Assembly (NCBI RefSeq): GCF_000971255.1
Contig: NZ_BBMC01000009.1
Span: 102,382 to 166,381 of the forward strand
Origin: Demequina rhizosphaerae
GTDB taxonomy: Bacteria; Actinomycetota; Actinomycetes; Actinomycetales; Demequinaceae
Reading direction: 5' to 3'
Length of the DNA: 64,000 bases
Part shown: positions 49,094 to 57,953 of the stretch, piece by piece
How the letters are laid out: every line of letters begins with the position of its first letter
How positions within the stretch are numbered: position 1 is the first letter of the stretch
Made by a program: the position numbers and the translations under genes
Notes under the pieces: model-generated
What the model was told of the DNA's origin: nothing
Database searches by the model: none
Seen by the model: only the letters and a program-made list of their open reading frames with translations

Positions 49094-50407
49094 ATGTCGA
49101 TCTCGCCCCTCGCGAAGCGCGCCGCCACCCTCGCGGGTGCCTCCGCGCTCGTCCTCAGCCTCGCCGCCTGCGCCACCGACGACACGGAGGCCACCACCTC
49201 GGCCGACGCGGTCGAGGTCGAGTCGCACGACGACCACGACCACGAGGAGTCCACCTCCGCCTCGACCGAGATGTCCGCGCAGACCCCGCGGATCGTCGTC
49301 ACCTACGACGGCGGCATCCTGGTGCTCGACGCGAACACGCTCGAGACCGAGGCCGACATCGAGCTGGCCGGCTTCAACCGCCTCAACGTCGCGGGCGACG
49401 GTCGCCACGTGGGCGTGTCCACGACGGGCGGCTTCCAGATCCTCGACGCCGGCACCTGGAGCCAGGCGCACGGCGACCACGCGCACTACTTCACCACCAC
49501 CCCGTCGCTCACCGACCTCATGATCGAGGCCGAGACGCCCGGCCACCTCGTGGTGCACGACGGCCTCGCCGCGTTCTTCGACGACGGCACCGGCAAGGTG
49601 ACCGTGGTCGAGGCCGACGAGTGGGAGCACATGGTCGAGGAGGGCCACCTCGACATCGTCCGCGAGTACACGACGGCCGATGCGCACCACGGCGTCGCGG
49701 TCGCGAGCGACGGCGGCGAGCTGCTCGTCACCATCGGCGACGAGGACGGCCGCACCGGCGCGATGCTCCTCGACGAGAACGGCGACGTGCTCGCCTCGAG
49801 CGAGCAGTGCCCCGGCGTGCACGGCGAGACCGCCTTCACGACCTCGGACGGCGACGAGCTGTTCATGGTCGGCTGCGAGGACGGCGCCCTGGTCTTCCAC
49901 GGCGACCACGTCCACAAGCTCGACGCGGGCCTCGACTACGCCCGCACCGGCAACCTCCACTCGGTCGACGGCAACGACATCGTCCTGGGCGACCGCAAGA
50001 CCGACCCCGAGGGCGGCATCAACCTCACCGAGATCACGCTGATCGACCCCGAGGCGGAGACCATCCAGGTGGTCGACCCGTTCGACGGCGACGAGGCCGA
50101 GTACACGTGGCGCGGCCTGGCCCGCGGCGCGGACGGCGAGGCGCTCGTGCTCGGCACCGACGGCGCGCTGCGCGTCATCGACGAGGAGTCCGGCGACGTG
50201 CTGCGCTCGATCGACGTCGTCGACGCGTGGGAGGCGCCCGAGGAGTGGCAGACCGCCCACCCGGCCCTCACCGTCGTCGCGGGCATGGCCTACGTGACCG
50301 AGCCGGCCACCGGCACCATCCACATCGTCGACTACGTCGGCGGCGAGGTCTGGAAGTCGGTCGAGGTCGGCGTCGCGACCAACGAGATCGTGGGCGTCAC
50401 CGGCTGA
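49094..50407 (+). CDS. aztD: AztD-like zinc metallochaperone lipoprotein
   Basis: A 437-residue secreted protein with lipobox LAAC (Cys26). A His/Asp-rich metal-binding segment HDDHDH at 45-50 is followed by repeated beta-propeller-like blades (ILVLDANTLETEADIELAGF, VGVSTTGGFQILDAGTW). A second His cluster, AHGDHAHYF, lies near 130. This matches AztD, which hands zinc to an ABC-transporter binding protein; no zinc ABC transporter is present in the window. The Zur-type operator upstream supports zinc control. An extracytoplasmic location is predicted. The symbol rests on sequence pattern and is not certain. Confidence 0.82.
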   Translation: MSISPLAKRAATLAGASALVLSLAACATDDTEATTSADAVEVESHDDHDHEESTSASTEMSAQTPRIVVTYDGGILVLDANTLETEADIELAGFNRLNVAGDGRHVGVSTTGGFQILDAGTWSQAHGDHAHYFTTTPSLTDLMIEAETPGHLVVHDGLAAFFDDGTGKVTVVEADEWEHMVEEGHLDIVREYTTADAHHGVAVASDGGELLVTIGDEDGRTGAMLLDENGDVLASSEQCPGVHGETAFTTSDGDELFMVGCEDGALVFHGDHVHKLDAGLDYARTGNLHSVDGNDIVLGDRKTDPEGGINLTEITLIDPEAETIQVVDPFDGDEAEYTWRGLARGADGEALVLGTDGALRVIDEESGDVLRSIDVVDAWEAPEEWQTAHPALTVVAGMAYVTEPATGTIHIVDYVGGEVWKSVEVGVATNEIVGVTG

Positions 50408-50429
50408 CGTCCCCTGCTCGCCCGAGCAC

Positions 50430-50470
50430 AGGGCCCGGTCCACGGCGGTACGCGCCGCGGGCCGGGCCCT
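50430..50470 (+). terminator. Terminator after aztD
   Basis: AGGGCCCGGTCC and GGGCCGGGCCCT pair (one G-T) around a GC-rich loop, 22 bases past the stop. Confidence 0.8.
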
Positions 50471-50629
50471 TCGGCGTGGGAACGATGCGCGTTGGCCTCG
50501 GCACGCCCCCGGCGGCCGTCGAATCGGCATTTTGCGCACGGCTTGCCACGATCGTGCCGCATCCGCCGCCGCCGTTCCTACCCTGAAACCGCCCACGACG
50601 AGGTGGGCACCCAGGATTGGACAGTCCCC

Positions 50630-51988
50630 ATGACGCACCTCTCTTCAGGCAATCCGCGGGCGCACCGGATGCGGCGCGTCGCGCCGATCGCGGTCCCGGC
50701 GGCGGCGCTGCTGGCGCTCGCCGCGTGCACGCCCGCCGGCACCGACGACGACCCCTCGAGCTCCGCCAGCGCCGGAGCGGGCGGGGGCGCCGGCGGCGAG
50801 ACCATCACGATCGGATACATCGCTCCGGCGACGGGCACGCTCACCGGCTTCACCGACGGCGACCCCTACATGCTGAGCGTGGTCCGCGAGCAGTTCGCCG
50901 ACGGCATCACGATCGACGGCACGACCTACGCCGTCGAGATCATCGACCGCGACTCCGGCTCCGACGCCGCGAAGGCGGGCGAGCTCGCGCAGGAGCTCAT
51001 CACCGAGGAGGGCGTGGACCTGCTCATGGCCACGTCCACCCCCGAGACGGTCAACCCGGTGGTCGCGCAGTGCGAGGCCCACGGGACGCCGTGCCTCACG
51101 GCCAACGCGCCGTGGCAGGCGGTCGTGTTCGGCGGCGGCTTCGGACCCGACAAGCCGCTCGAGTGGACCCACCACTTCTTCTTCGGCATCGAGGGCTTCG
51201 GCGACGTCGACCCGCTCGCCTGGGACCAGGTCGACACCAACAAGAAGGTCGGCGTGCTGTGGCCCAACGACTCCGACGGCGGCGCCTTCCGCGACCCCGA
51301 CACCGGCTACACGCCGCTCGTCGAGGCGCACGGCTACACCGTGGTCGACCCGGGCGCATACGAGAACGGCACGGCCGACTTCACGTCGATCATCCAGACC
51401 TTCAAGGACGAGGGTGTCGAGATCATCTCCGGCATCCCGATCCCGCCCGACTTCGTGACCTTCTGGACCCAGGCGGCGCAGCAGGGCTTCGAGCCCAAGG
51501 TGGCGACGGTGGGCAAGGCGCTGTTCTTCCCGACGACCGTCCCGTCGATCCCCGACGACCTGGGTGAGGGCCTCGCCTTCGCCACCTGGTGGGGGCCCAC
51601 GTTCCCGTACGAGTCGAGCTTCGACGGCACCACCCCGCAGGAGTGGATCGACGACTTCAGCGCGAGCCCCGAGGGCGAGGGCCTGGTGTGGAACCAGGCG
51701 ACGCCGCTCAACGGCGCGCTGTTCGAGGTCGCCAAGGTGGGCCTCGAGGCCTCGGGCGATCCGTTCGACAAGGAGGCGCTGGTCGCCGCCTTCGACGACA
51801 TCAACATGATGACGCTCGGTGGCCAGATCGACTTCACCAGCGGTCCTTTCCCCGGCATCGCCACCATCCCGACGGCCATGGGCCAGTGGGAGAAGACGGA
51901 CGACGGCGAGTGGGAGTGGGTCGTGGTCGATGCGGGCACGGTGCCGGACCTTCCCGTCGACCGTCCGCTCGAGCTCCTCGAGTGGTGA
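50630..51988 (+). CDS. ABC transporter substrate-binding lipoprotein (branched-chain amino acid type)
   Basis: A 452-residue lipoprotein with lipobox LAAC (Cys33) and a type 1 periplasmic-binding fold (ITIGYIAPATGTLTGF, IDRDSGSDAAKAGELAQELI, VDLLMATSTPETVNPV). It is the substrate receptor for the transporter encoded next. The family binds amino acids, amides or aromatic compounds; the downstream aldehyde dehydrogenase makes an aromatic or related ligand plausible. A palindrome CACGATCGTG at 50547-50556 and TACCCT near 50578 mark the promoter region. Confidence 0.9.
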   Translation: MTHLSSGNPRAHRMRRVAPIAVPAAALLALAACTPAGTDDDPSSSASAGAGGGAGGETITIGYIAPATGTLTGFTDGDPYMLSVVREQFADGITIDGTTYAVEIIDRDSGSDAAKAGELAQELITEEGVDLLMATSTPETVNPVVAQCEAHGTPCLTANAPWQAVVFGGGFGPDKPLEWTHHFFFGIEGFGDVDPLAWDQVDTNKKVGVLWPNDSDGGAFRDPDTGYTPLVEAHGYTVVDPGAYENGTADFTSIIQTFKDEGVEIISGIPIPPDFVTFWTQAAQQGFEPKVATVGKALFFPTTVPSIPDDLGEGLAFATWWGPTFPYESSFDGTTPQEWIDDFSASPEGEGLVWNQATPLNGALFEVAKVGLEASGDPFDKEALVAAFDDINMMTLGGQIDFTSGPFPGIATIPTAMGQWEKTDDGEWEWVVVDAGTVPDLPVDRPLELLEW

Positions 51989-52731
51989 TGTCCCGCACGG
52001 CGGGGGCCGGCGAGGCCCTCCTCGAGGTCGACTCGGTCGCGAAGTCGTACGGCGCGCTCGACGTGCTGACGGCCGTCCACCTGTCGGTCCCCGCCGGGCA
52101 GGCGCTGGGCATCGTCGGTCCCAACGGGGCCGGCAAGTCCACCCTGCTGAGCGTCATCAACGGCACCGAGCGGGCCTCCGCCGGAACGGTCCGCTTCGCG
52201 GGTCGCGACGTCACGGCCGTCGGGGCCGATGCGCGGGCCCGGGCCGGGATGGGGCGCACGTTCCAGATCCCGCGCCCGTTCACCCACCTCACCGTCTTCG
52301 AGAACGCGCTCGCGGGCGCGACCGCGGGCGCGGGCCTCCACGGCCGCGCCGCGGACGACCGCGCGCTCGAGGCGCTCGTCCTCGCGGACATGCTCGACGT
52401 CGCGAACACCCCCGCGGGCGAGCTGCCCCTGCTCGGGCGCAAGCGGCTCGAGCTGGCCCGGGCGCTCGCGACGGATCCTCAGCTGCTGCTGCTCGACGAG
52501 ATCGCGGGCGGCCTCACCGAGGCCGAGTGCGACAGCCTCATCGCGACCATCCGTGAGCTGCACGCGCAGGGCATCACCATCATCTGGATCGAGCACGTGG
52601 TCCGCGCGCTGCTCGCGGTGGTCGAGCGCCTCGTGTGCCTCGCCTCCGGGGTGATCGTCGCGGACGGCGAGCCCGACGCGGTCATGCGTAGCGACGAGGT
52701 CCAGGCCGTCTACCTGGGAGGCGGGCTGTGA
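51988..52731 (+). CDS. ABC transporter ATPase, LivG type
   Basis: A 247-residue ATPase with Walker A GPNGAGKST, Walker B LLLLDEIAGG and an H-loop in IIWIEHVVRAL. The signature segment is LPLLGRKRLELARAL, where the usual SYGQ part is altered; LivG-type subunits often vary here. The ATG overlaps the binding-protein stop (TGATG), and the stop overlaps the next GTG by four bases. Confidence 0.93.
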   Translation: MSRTAGAGEALLEVDSVAKSYGALDVLTAVHLSVPAGQALGIVGPNGAGKSTLLSVINGTERASAGTVRFAGRDVTAVGADARARAGMGRTFQIPRPFTHLTVFENALAGATAGAGLHGRAADDRALEALVLADMLDVANTPAGELPLLGRKRLELARALATDPQLLLLDEIAGGLTEAECDSLIATIRELHAQGITIIWIEHVVRALLAVVERLVCLASGVIVADGEPDAVMRSDEVQAVYLGGGL

Positions 52732-53444
52732 CGGCGCTGCTCGCGGCCGAGTCCATCTCGGCGGGCTACGGCGACTCGCGCGCGGTGGCGGACCTCTCCT
52801 TCGCGCTCGAGCCGGGCGAGGTGCTCGCGCTCGTCGGCGCGAACGGCGCCGGCAAGTCGACGCTGCTGCGCGTGCTCGCCGGCGCGCATCGTCCCTCCGC
52901 GGGACGTGTGCTGCTGCACGGCGAGGACGTCACCCACGTCCGGGACTTCGAGCGCAACCGCCTGGGCGTGTGCCTCGTGCCCGAGGGGCGTCGCCTGTTC
53001 GCGAGCCTCACCGTGCGGGAGAACCTGGAGGTCGGCGCGGGCTCGCGGCGGGACGGCCGCTGGACCGTGGACACCGTGGTGGATGCGCTGCCGATGCTGG
53101 GCGACCTGCTCGGCCGCAACGCGTCGCAGCTGTCCGGCGGCCAGCAGCAGGCCGTCGCGATCGGCCGCGGCCTCATGTCCAACCCCGAGGTGCTGCTGCT
53201 CGACGAGGTCTCGCTCGGGCTCGCGCCCATCGTGATCGACGAGCTCTACGCGTCGCTCGCCGCGGTGCGCGGCGGCGGGCTCGGCATCGTGCTGGTCGAG
53301 CAGGACCTCGAGCGCACCGTCGCCGTCGCCGACCGCCTCGTGTGCATGCTCGAGGGGCATGCGGTCCTGTCGGGGACGCCCGCCAGCCTCTCGCGCCAGG
53401 CGATCACCGACGCCTACTTCGGGCACGAGGTGACCCCATGGTGA
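52728..53444 (+). CDS. ABC transporter ATPase, LivF type
   Basis: A 238-residue ATPase with Walker A GANGAGKST, signature LSGGQQQAVAIGRGLM and Walker B VLLLDEVSLGL. It pairs with the LivG-type ATPase in the transporter. GTG start overlaps the preceding stop; its own stop overlaps the permease start by seven bases. A GGACGATGCG copy (minus strand) lies inside at 52885. Confidence 0.94.
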   Translation: MTALLAAESISAGYGDSRAVADLSFALEPGEVLALVGANGAGKSTLLRVLAGAHRPSAGRVLLHGEDVTHVRDFERNRLGVCLVPEGRRLFASLTVRENLEVGAGSRRDGRWTVDTVVDALPMLGDLLGRNASQLSGGQQQAVAIGRGLMSNPEVLLLDEVSLGLAPIVIDELYASLAAVRGGGLGIVLVEQDLERTVAVADRLVCMLEGHAVLSGTPASLSRQAITDAYFGHEVTPW

Positions 53445-54310
53445 TCCTCAACGCGCTGGTCCAGGGCGTGCTGCTGGGCGGGCTGTTCGCGATGGCCGCG
53501 CTCGGCCTGTCGATCGCCTTCGGCATCCTGCGGGTCGTCAACCTCGCGCACGGCGAGATCATGACCGTCGGCGCGTACCTCGCCGCAGTTGCGCTCTCGA
53601 CGCTCGGCGTGAACGTGTGGCTGAGCCTCATCGTCGTGGTGCCGCTGCTCGGAGTGGTCGGCTACTGGGTGCAGCGGCTGCTGCTCCAGCGCGCGCTGTC
53701 GCTCGGCGAGCTCGCGCCGCTGCTGGTGACCTTCGGGATCGCGATCATCATCCCCAACGCCCTCATCGAGCTCTTCACCACGAACAAGCAGGCGATCCCC
53801 ACGGGCGACCTCGCGGTCCGCAGCGTGCAGCTCGCGGAGGGGCTGCGCATCGGCGTGCTGCCGCTGCTCACCATGCTCGTCGCGGTGCTGCTCATCGCCG
53901 GCACGCAGCTGTTCCTCGCGCGGACCCGATCCGGCCGCTACATGCGTGCGGCCGCGGACGACTCCGAGACGTTGCGGCTCATGGGCGTCGACCATCGCCG
54001 GGTCTACGCCTACGCGATGGGGCTCGCGTTCGCGATCGCGGCGCTCGGGGGCGTGTTCTTCGGGATGCGCCAGGGCGGCGTGACGCCCTTCGACGGCCAG
54101 CTTCTGGTGCTCTTCGCCTTCGAGGCCGTCATCATCGGCGGGCTCGGCTCGCTGTGGGGCACGCTCGCCGGCGGCATCGTCCTCGGCGTCGCGCAGACGC
54201 TCGCCGGCGTGGTGAGCCCCGAGCTGCCGCTGCTCGTGGGCAACCTCGTCTTCCTCGCGGTGCTCGTGCTCCGCCCGACCGGCATCGTCCGCAGCAAGGT
54301 GGTGGTGTAG
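53438..54310 (+). CDS. ABC transporter permease, LivH type
   Basis: A 290-residue permease with about eight hydrophobic segments. The LivH-type opening LVQGVLLGGLFAMAALGLS and the cytoplasmic loop RAAADDSETLRLMGVDHRRV, which contacts the ATPases, are clear. Its ATG at 53438 overlaps the end of the ATPase gene. Confidence 0.92.
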   Translation: MVILNALVQGVLLGGLFAMAALGLSIAFGILRVVNLAHGEIMTVGAYLAAVALSTLGVNVWLSLIVVVPLLGVVGYWVQRLLLQRALSLGELAPLLVTFGIAIIIPNALIELFTTNKQAIPTGDLAVRSVQLAEGLRIGVLPLLTMLVAVLLIAGTQLFLARTRSGRYMRAAADDSETLRLMGVDHRRVYAYAMGLAFAIAALGGVFFGMRQGGVTPFDGQLLVLFAFEAVIIGGLGSLWGTLAGGIVLGVAQTLAGVVSPELPLLVGNLVFLAVLVLRPTGIVRSKVVV

Positions 54311-55417
54311 GTGGAACCGCTCGTGCCCGGGCAGGTGCGCGTCGACCGGCTGCGCCGCCGCATGATCATCGTGCAGATCCTCGGTGCCGGCGTGATCGTC
54401 GCGCTCGCGATGGCACCGTACGTGTTCGAGCCCGCCGTCACCAGCCAATGGATCAAGCTCTTCTACCTCATCACGCTCGCGACGGCGTGGAACCTGCTCG
54501 CCGGCTTCGCGGGCATGGTCTCGGTGGGTCAGCAGGCCTACATCGGGCTCGGGGCGTACGGGGTCTTCGTGTTCAACGACCTCGGGCTCGACCCGTACTC
54601 GAGCGCGCTCGTCGCCTCGGTCGCGATCGGGGTGATCGCCTTCGCGCTGTCCTTCGTCGCCTTCCGCCTGCGCGGCGGTTACTTCGCGATCGGGACCTGG
54701 GTGATCGCGGAGGCCGTGAGGCAGATCGTCATCCGCTTCGACTCGCTCGGAGCGGGGCGCGGGCGCGGCATCTCGGACTACACCGCGGATCCCGTGCTGC
54801 GGAACCTCTTCACCTACTGGCTTGCGCTGGGGATCCTCACCGCGACGCTGATCGGGGCGCTCTTCCTGCTGCGCAGCCGCATGGGGGTGGCGCTCCAGAG
54901 CATCCGCGACAACGAGGTCGCGGCGCGTGCGCTCGGTGTCGACGTGAGCCGCGCCAAGCGCATCGTCTTCGTGCTCGCGGCGGTGATGGCGGCGCTCGCG
55001 GGCTCGGTGATCTGCCTCCAGCAGATCGGCGTGCAGTCGCCGTCGCAGATGTTCTCCGTGAGCTTCTCCGCGTTCATGATCTTCATGGTCCTCATCGGCG
55101 GCATCGGCACCCTCGAGGGGCCCATCCTCGGCGCGGTCATCTACTACGTCATGGACCTCTACTTCAGCCAGATGGGGCTCTGGTACCTCGTGGTGCTCGG
55201 CGTGCTCGCGATCGCGGTCACGCTGTTCCTTCCCCAGGGCATCTGGGGTGCGCTGCGGGCACGCTTCGACATCACGCTCTTCCCGGTGGGGCACCGCGTC
55301 GTCGCGGTGCCGGGACCGCGCTCCTCCTCCCCGGCCGGGGCGCGTCCGTCGCAGCCGGCCCCCCGCACCGACCCGCAGACCGACACCACGGCCGCCTCGG
55401 CCAGGACGGAAGGATGA
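54311..55417 (+). CDS. ABC transporter permease, LivM type
   Basis: A 368-residue permease with about ten hydrophobic segments. NLLAGFAGMVSVGQQAYIGL and the ATPase-contact loop QSIRDNEVAARALGVDVSRA are LivM signatures. It ends in a disordered Pro/Ala/Thr tail. GTG start directly after the LivH-type stop; the stop overlaps the aldehyde dehydrogenase ATG by four bases. Confidence 0.92.
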   Translation: MEPLVPGQVRVDRLRRRMIIVQILGAGVIVALAMAPYVFEPAVTSQWIKLFYLITLATAWNLLAGFAGMVSVGQQAYIGLGAYGVFVFNDLGLDPYSSALVASVAIGVIAFALSFVAFRLRGGYFAIGTWVIAEAVRQIVIRFDSLGAGRGRGISDYTADPVLRNLFTYWLALGILTATLIGALFLLRSRMGVALQSIRDNEVAARALGVDVSRAKRIVFVLAAVMAALAGSVICLQQIGVQSPSQMFSVSFSAFMIFMVLIGGIGTLEGPILGAVIYYVMDLYFSQMGLWYLVVLGVLAIAVTLFLPQGIWGALRARFDITLFPVGHRVVAVPGPRSSSPAGARPSQPAPRTDPQTDTTAASARTEG

Positions 55418-56874
55418 CCATGGGATTCTTCGAGCAGTCGACCTGGGAGGGCCGTACCTACCTGGGCGGATGGACCGAGCTCGGCGCCACGACCGATGCG
55501 GTGTCGCCGTCGACCGGCGAGCGTCTCGCGTCCTACGCGGTCGGCACCTCGGCGGACATCGAGACCGCGACCGACCTCGCGGTGAGCGCGCAGCGCACGT
55601 GGGCGGCCACCTCGGCCGAGGAGCGCGCGGCGGTGATGCGCCGCGCCGCGGCCATCCTCGAGTCCCACGCGCCGGTGCTCGAGCGCTGGCTCCAGGACGA
55701 GGTCGGGTCCGCTCCCGGCAAGGCCGCCTTCGAGGTGGGCCTGGTCCTGTCGGAGCTGCACCTCGCGTCCGCGACGGCGCTGGTCCCGTACGGCCAGCTG
55801 CTGCGCAGCGGACGCCCGCGCCTGAGCCTCGCGCGGCGCGTGCCGGTCGGCGTCGTGGGCGTGATCTCCCCGTTCAACTTCCCGGCGATCCTGTCGATGC
55901 GCTCCGTCGCGCCCGCGCTCGCGCTGGGCAACGCGGTGGTGCTCAAGCCGGATCCCCGCACCACGATCGCGGGCGGGCTGCTGCTGGCCGCCGTGCTCGA
56001 GGAGGCGGGCCTGCCGGTGGGCGTGCTCAACGTGGTGCCCGGCGGCGCGGACGTGGGGGCGGCGCTCGTCGACGAGCCGCGGATCCCCGTGATCTCCTTC
56101 ACGGGGTCCACCCCGGCCGGCCGCGCGATCGCGGCGCGCGGCGGGCAGCTGCTCAAGCGCGTCCACCTCGAGCTGGGAGGCAACAACGCGCTCGCGGTGC
56201 TCGAGGACGCCGACGTGGAGGCCGCCGCCTCGGCCGGCGCGTGGGGGTCCTTCCTCAACCAGGGCCAGATCTGCATGACCACGGGCCGCCACCTCGTCCA
56301 CGAGAGCCTGTACGACCGCTACGTCGAGCTGCTCACGGAGAAGGCGGCCAGGATCCCCGCCGGACCGCCGTCCACGGGCGCCCCGCTGGGCCCGATCATC
56401 GACGCCGTGCAGCGCGACAAGGTCCACTCGGTCGTGACGCGCAGCGTCGATGCGGGCGCCCGGCTCACCGTGGGCGGCACGTACGAGGCGCTCTTCTACC
56501 AGCCGACGGTCCTCGCCGACGTGGTGCCCGGCCACGCGTCCTTCGACGAGGAGATCTTCGGCCCCGTCGCCTCGATCTCCACCTTCTCGACCACCGACGA
56601 GCTCGTGCGTCTCGTCAACTCCTCGGAGTACGGGCTGTCGCTCGGGCTGCTCACGGGCGACGCGTACGCCGCCTTCGAGCTCGCGGAGCGCATGTCGAGC
56701 GGCATCGTCCACATCAACGACCAGACGGTGGACGACGAGGCGCAGGCGCCCTTCGGCGGCGTCGGGGCCTCGGGCACGGGGGCCCGCTTCGGCGGGCATG
56801 AGGCGAACATCGAGGCGTTCACCGACACGCAGTGGGTGACGATGCAGGGGCGGATCGCCACCTACCCGTTCTGA
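55414..56874 (+). CDS. Aldehyde dehydrogenase, benzaldehyde-dehydrogenase-like
   Basis: A 486-residue NAD(P)-dependent aldehyde dehydrogenase. The catalytic Cys287 is in NQGQICMTT, the general base Glu253 in LELGGNN, and Asn155 in SPFNFP; FTGSTPAGRAIA is the cofactor loop. Sequence pattern resembles XylC-type benzaldehyde dehydrogenases, so an aromatic aldehyde is a reasonable substrate. Translation is coupled to the transporter, suggesting uptake followed by oxidation. An ATG six bases downstream is a possible start. Confidence 0.9.
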   Translation: MTMGFFEQSTWEGRTYLGGWTELGATTDAVSPSTGERLASYAVGTSADIETATDLAVSAQRTWAATSAEERAAVMRRAAAILESHAPVLERWLQDEVGSAPGKAAFEVGLVLSELHLASATALVPYGQLLRSGRPRLSLARRVPVGVVGVISPFNFPAILSMRSVAPALALGNAVVLKPDPRTTIAGGLLLAAVLEEAGLPVGVLNVVPGGADVGAALVDEPRIPVISFTGSTPAGRAIAARGGQLLKRVHLELGGNNALAVLEDADVEAAASAGAWGSFLNQGQICMTTGRHLVHESLYDRYVELLTEKAARIPAGPPSTGAPLGPIIDAVQRDKVHSVVTRSVDAGARLTVGGTYEALFYQPTVLADVVPGHASFDEEIFGPVASISTFSTTDELVRLVNSSEYGLSLGLLTGDAYAAFELAERMSSGIVHINDQTVDDEAQAPFGGVGASGTGARFGGHEANIEAFTDTQWVTMQGRIATYPF

Positions 56875-56920
56875 CCCCTCCCGGCCGGGCGGCACCTTCA
56901 TAACATTGTGGACAAGATTG

Positions 56921-56949
56921 TTGACACTGCGGGAGCGCCGACCTACGTT
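56921..56949 (+). promoter_or_regulatory. Consensus promoter of the AraC gene
   Basis: TTGACA (56921-56926), 17 bases, TACGTT (56944-56949). An isolated perfect DnaA box on the minus strand, TTGTCCACA, at 56907-56915 lies just upstream of the -35. Confidence 0.8.
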
Positions 56950-56975
56950 TCGAGAATCAGCGCAAGGAGGCGGTG

Positions 56976-57920
56976 ATGGTGGTTCTCGCGGCAGCGAGCG
57001 CGGACGCGTGGCAGGACGTCGTCAGCCGCTGCTTCATCCCCATCAACTGCGGCGCGTTCGAGCCCGGCTTCAGCGGCCGCATGGACCAGCTCGAGCTCGA
57101 CGACAGCATCTCGATCTCGGCCGTGGCCACCGACGGGCACACCGTCGACCGGTCCGAGCGGCTCGCCGCCCGGGCCGAGGGCGACGCGCTCCACCTGTCG
57201 CTCCAGGTCGCGTCGCGGGGGACGGTGCGCCAGGGCCGCCGGATGGTGTCGGTGCGGCCGGGCACCGCGTCGATGTACGCGACCGATGCGCCGTACTACC
57301 TCGACTACTCCGAGCCGGGCCAGCGCCAGCTCATCGTGCAGGTCTCGCGGGCCGCGCTCGACGCCCCGCGCACGGCCATGTCCGAGGGCCTGAGCCACCT
57401 CACCGTGCCGGCGAGCGACGCGACGCGGGTGTTCTTCACCTACGCGCTCGACCTGCATCGGCAGGGCGCCGCGGGCGGGCCGAGCGCCTCCGACGCTGCC
57501 GAGGTGACCAAGGACCTCGCCGCGACCATGATCAGGGCCTCCGCCGAGGGCGCCCGGGTGCTGCCCCGCACGCGCGGCGGCCTGCTCCGCGCGATCGAGG
57601 ACTTCGTGTCCGTGAACCTGCCCCGCGTCCACGTCGACGACATCGCGGCCGAGTTCTTCATCTCGCGCCGCACGGTCTACCACGTGTTCGAGGAGGTGGG
57701 CACGACGCCCAGCGACTACCTCCGACGGCATCGCCTCGAGCTCGCCGCGAGCCGGCTCACGGACCCGGAGCACGCGCACCGGTCCATCGGCGAGATCGCG
57801 GCGGGCGCGGGCTTCGACGATGCGACCACGTTCACGCGTGCGTTCCGGCGCCAGCATGGGATGACGCCGCGCGAGTGGCGCGCGGGCGCGGGGCGAGGCG
57901 GGCTCAGCGCCGCCTCGTAG
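56976..57920 (+). CDS. AraC-family transcriptional regulator
   Basis: A 314-residue regulator. The first about 190 residues form a cupin-like ligand domain of the AraC_binding_2 type. The C-terminal double helix-turn-helix is complete (VDDIAAEFFISRRTVYHVFE and GEIAAGAGFDDATTFTRAFR). AAGGAGG lies five bases before the ATG at 56976. It follows the transporter-dehydrogenase operon and has its own strong promoter; it is the likely regulator of that operon. Confidence 0.92.
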   Translation: MVVLAAASADAWQDVVSRCFIPINCGAFEPGFSGRMDQLELDDSISISAVATDGHTVDRSERLAARAEGDALHLSLQVASRGTVRQGRRMVSVRPGTASMYATDAPYYLDYSEPGQRQLIVQVSRAALDAPRTAMSEGLSHLTVPASDATRVFFTYALDLHRQGAAGGPSASDAAEVTKDLAATMIRASAEGARVLPRTRGGLLRAIEDFVSVNLPRVHVDDIAAEFFISRRTVYHVFEEVGTTPSDYLRRHRLELAASRLTDPEHAHRSIGEIAAGAGFDDATTFTRAFRRQHGMTPREWRAGAGRGGLSAAS

Positions 57921-57953
57921 CGCCGCGGGCGGCGGGCGGGTCACGTGAGGGGG

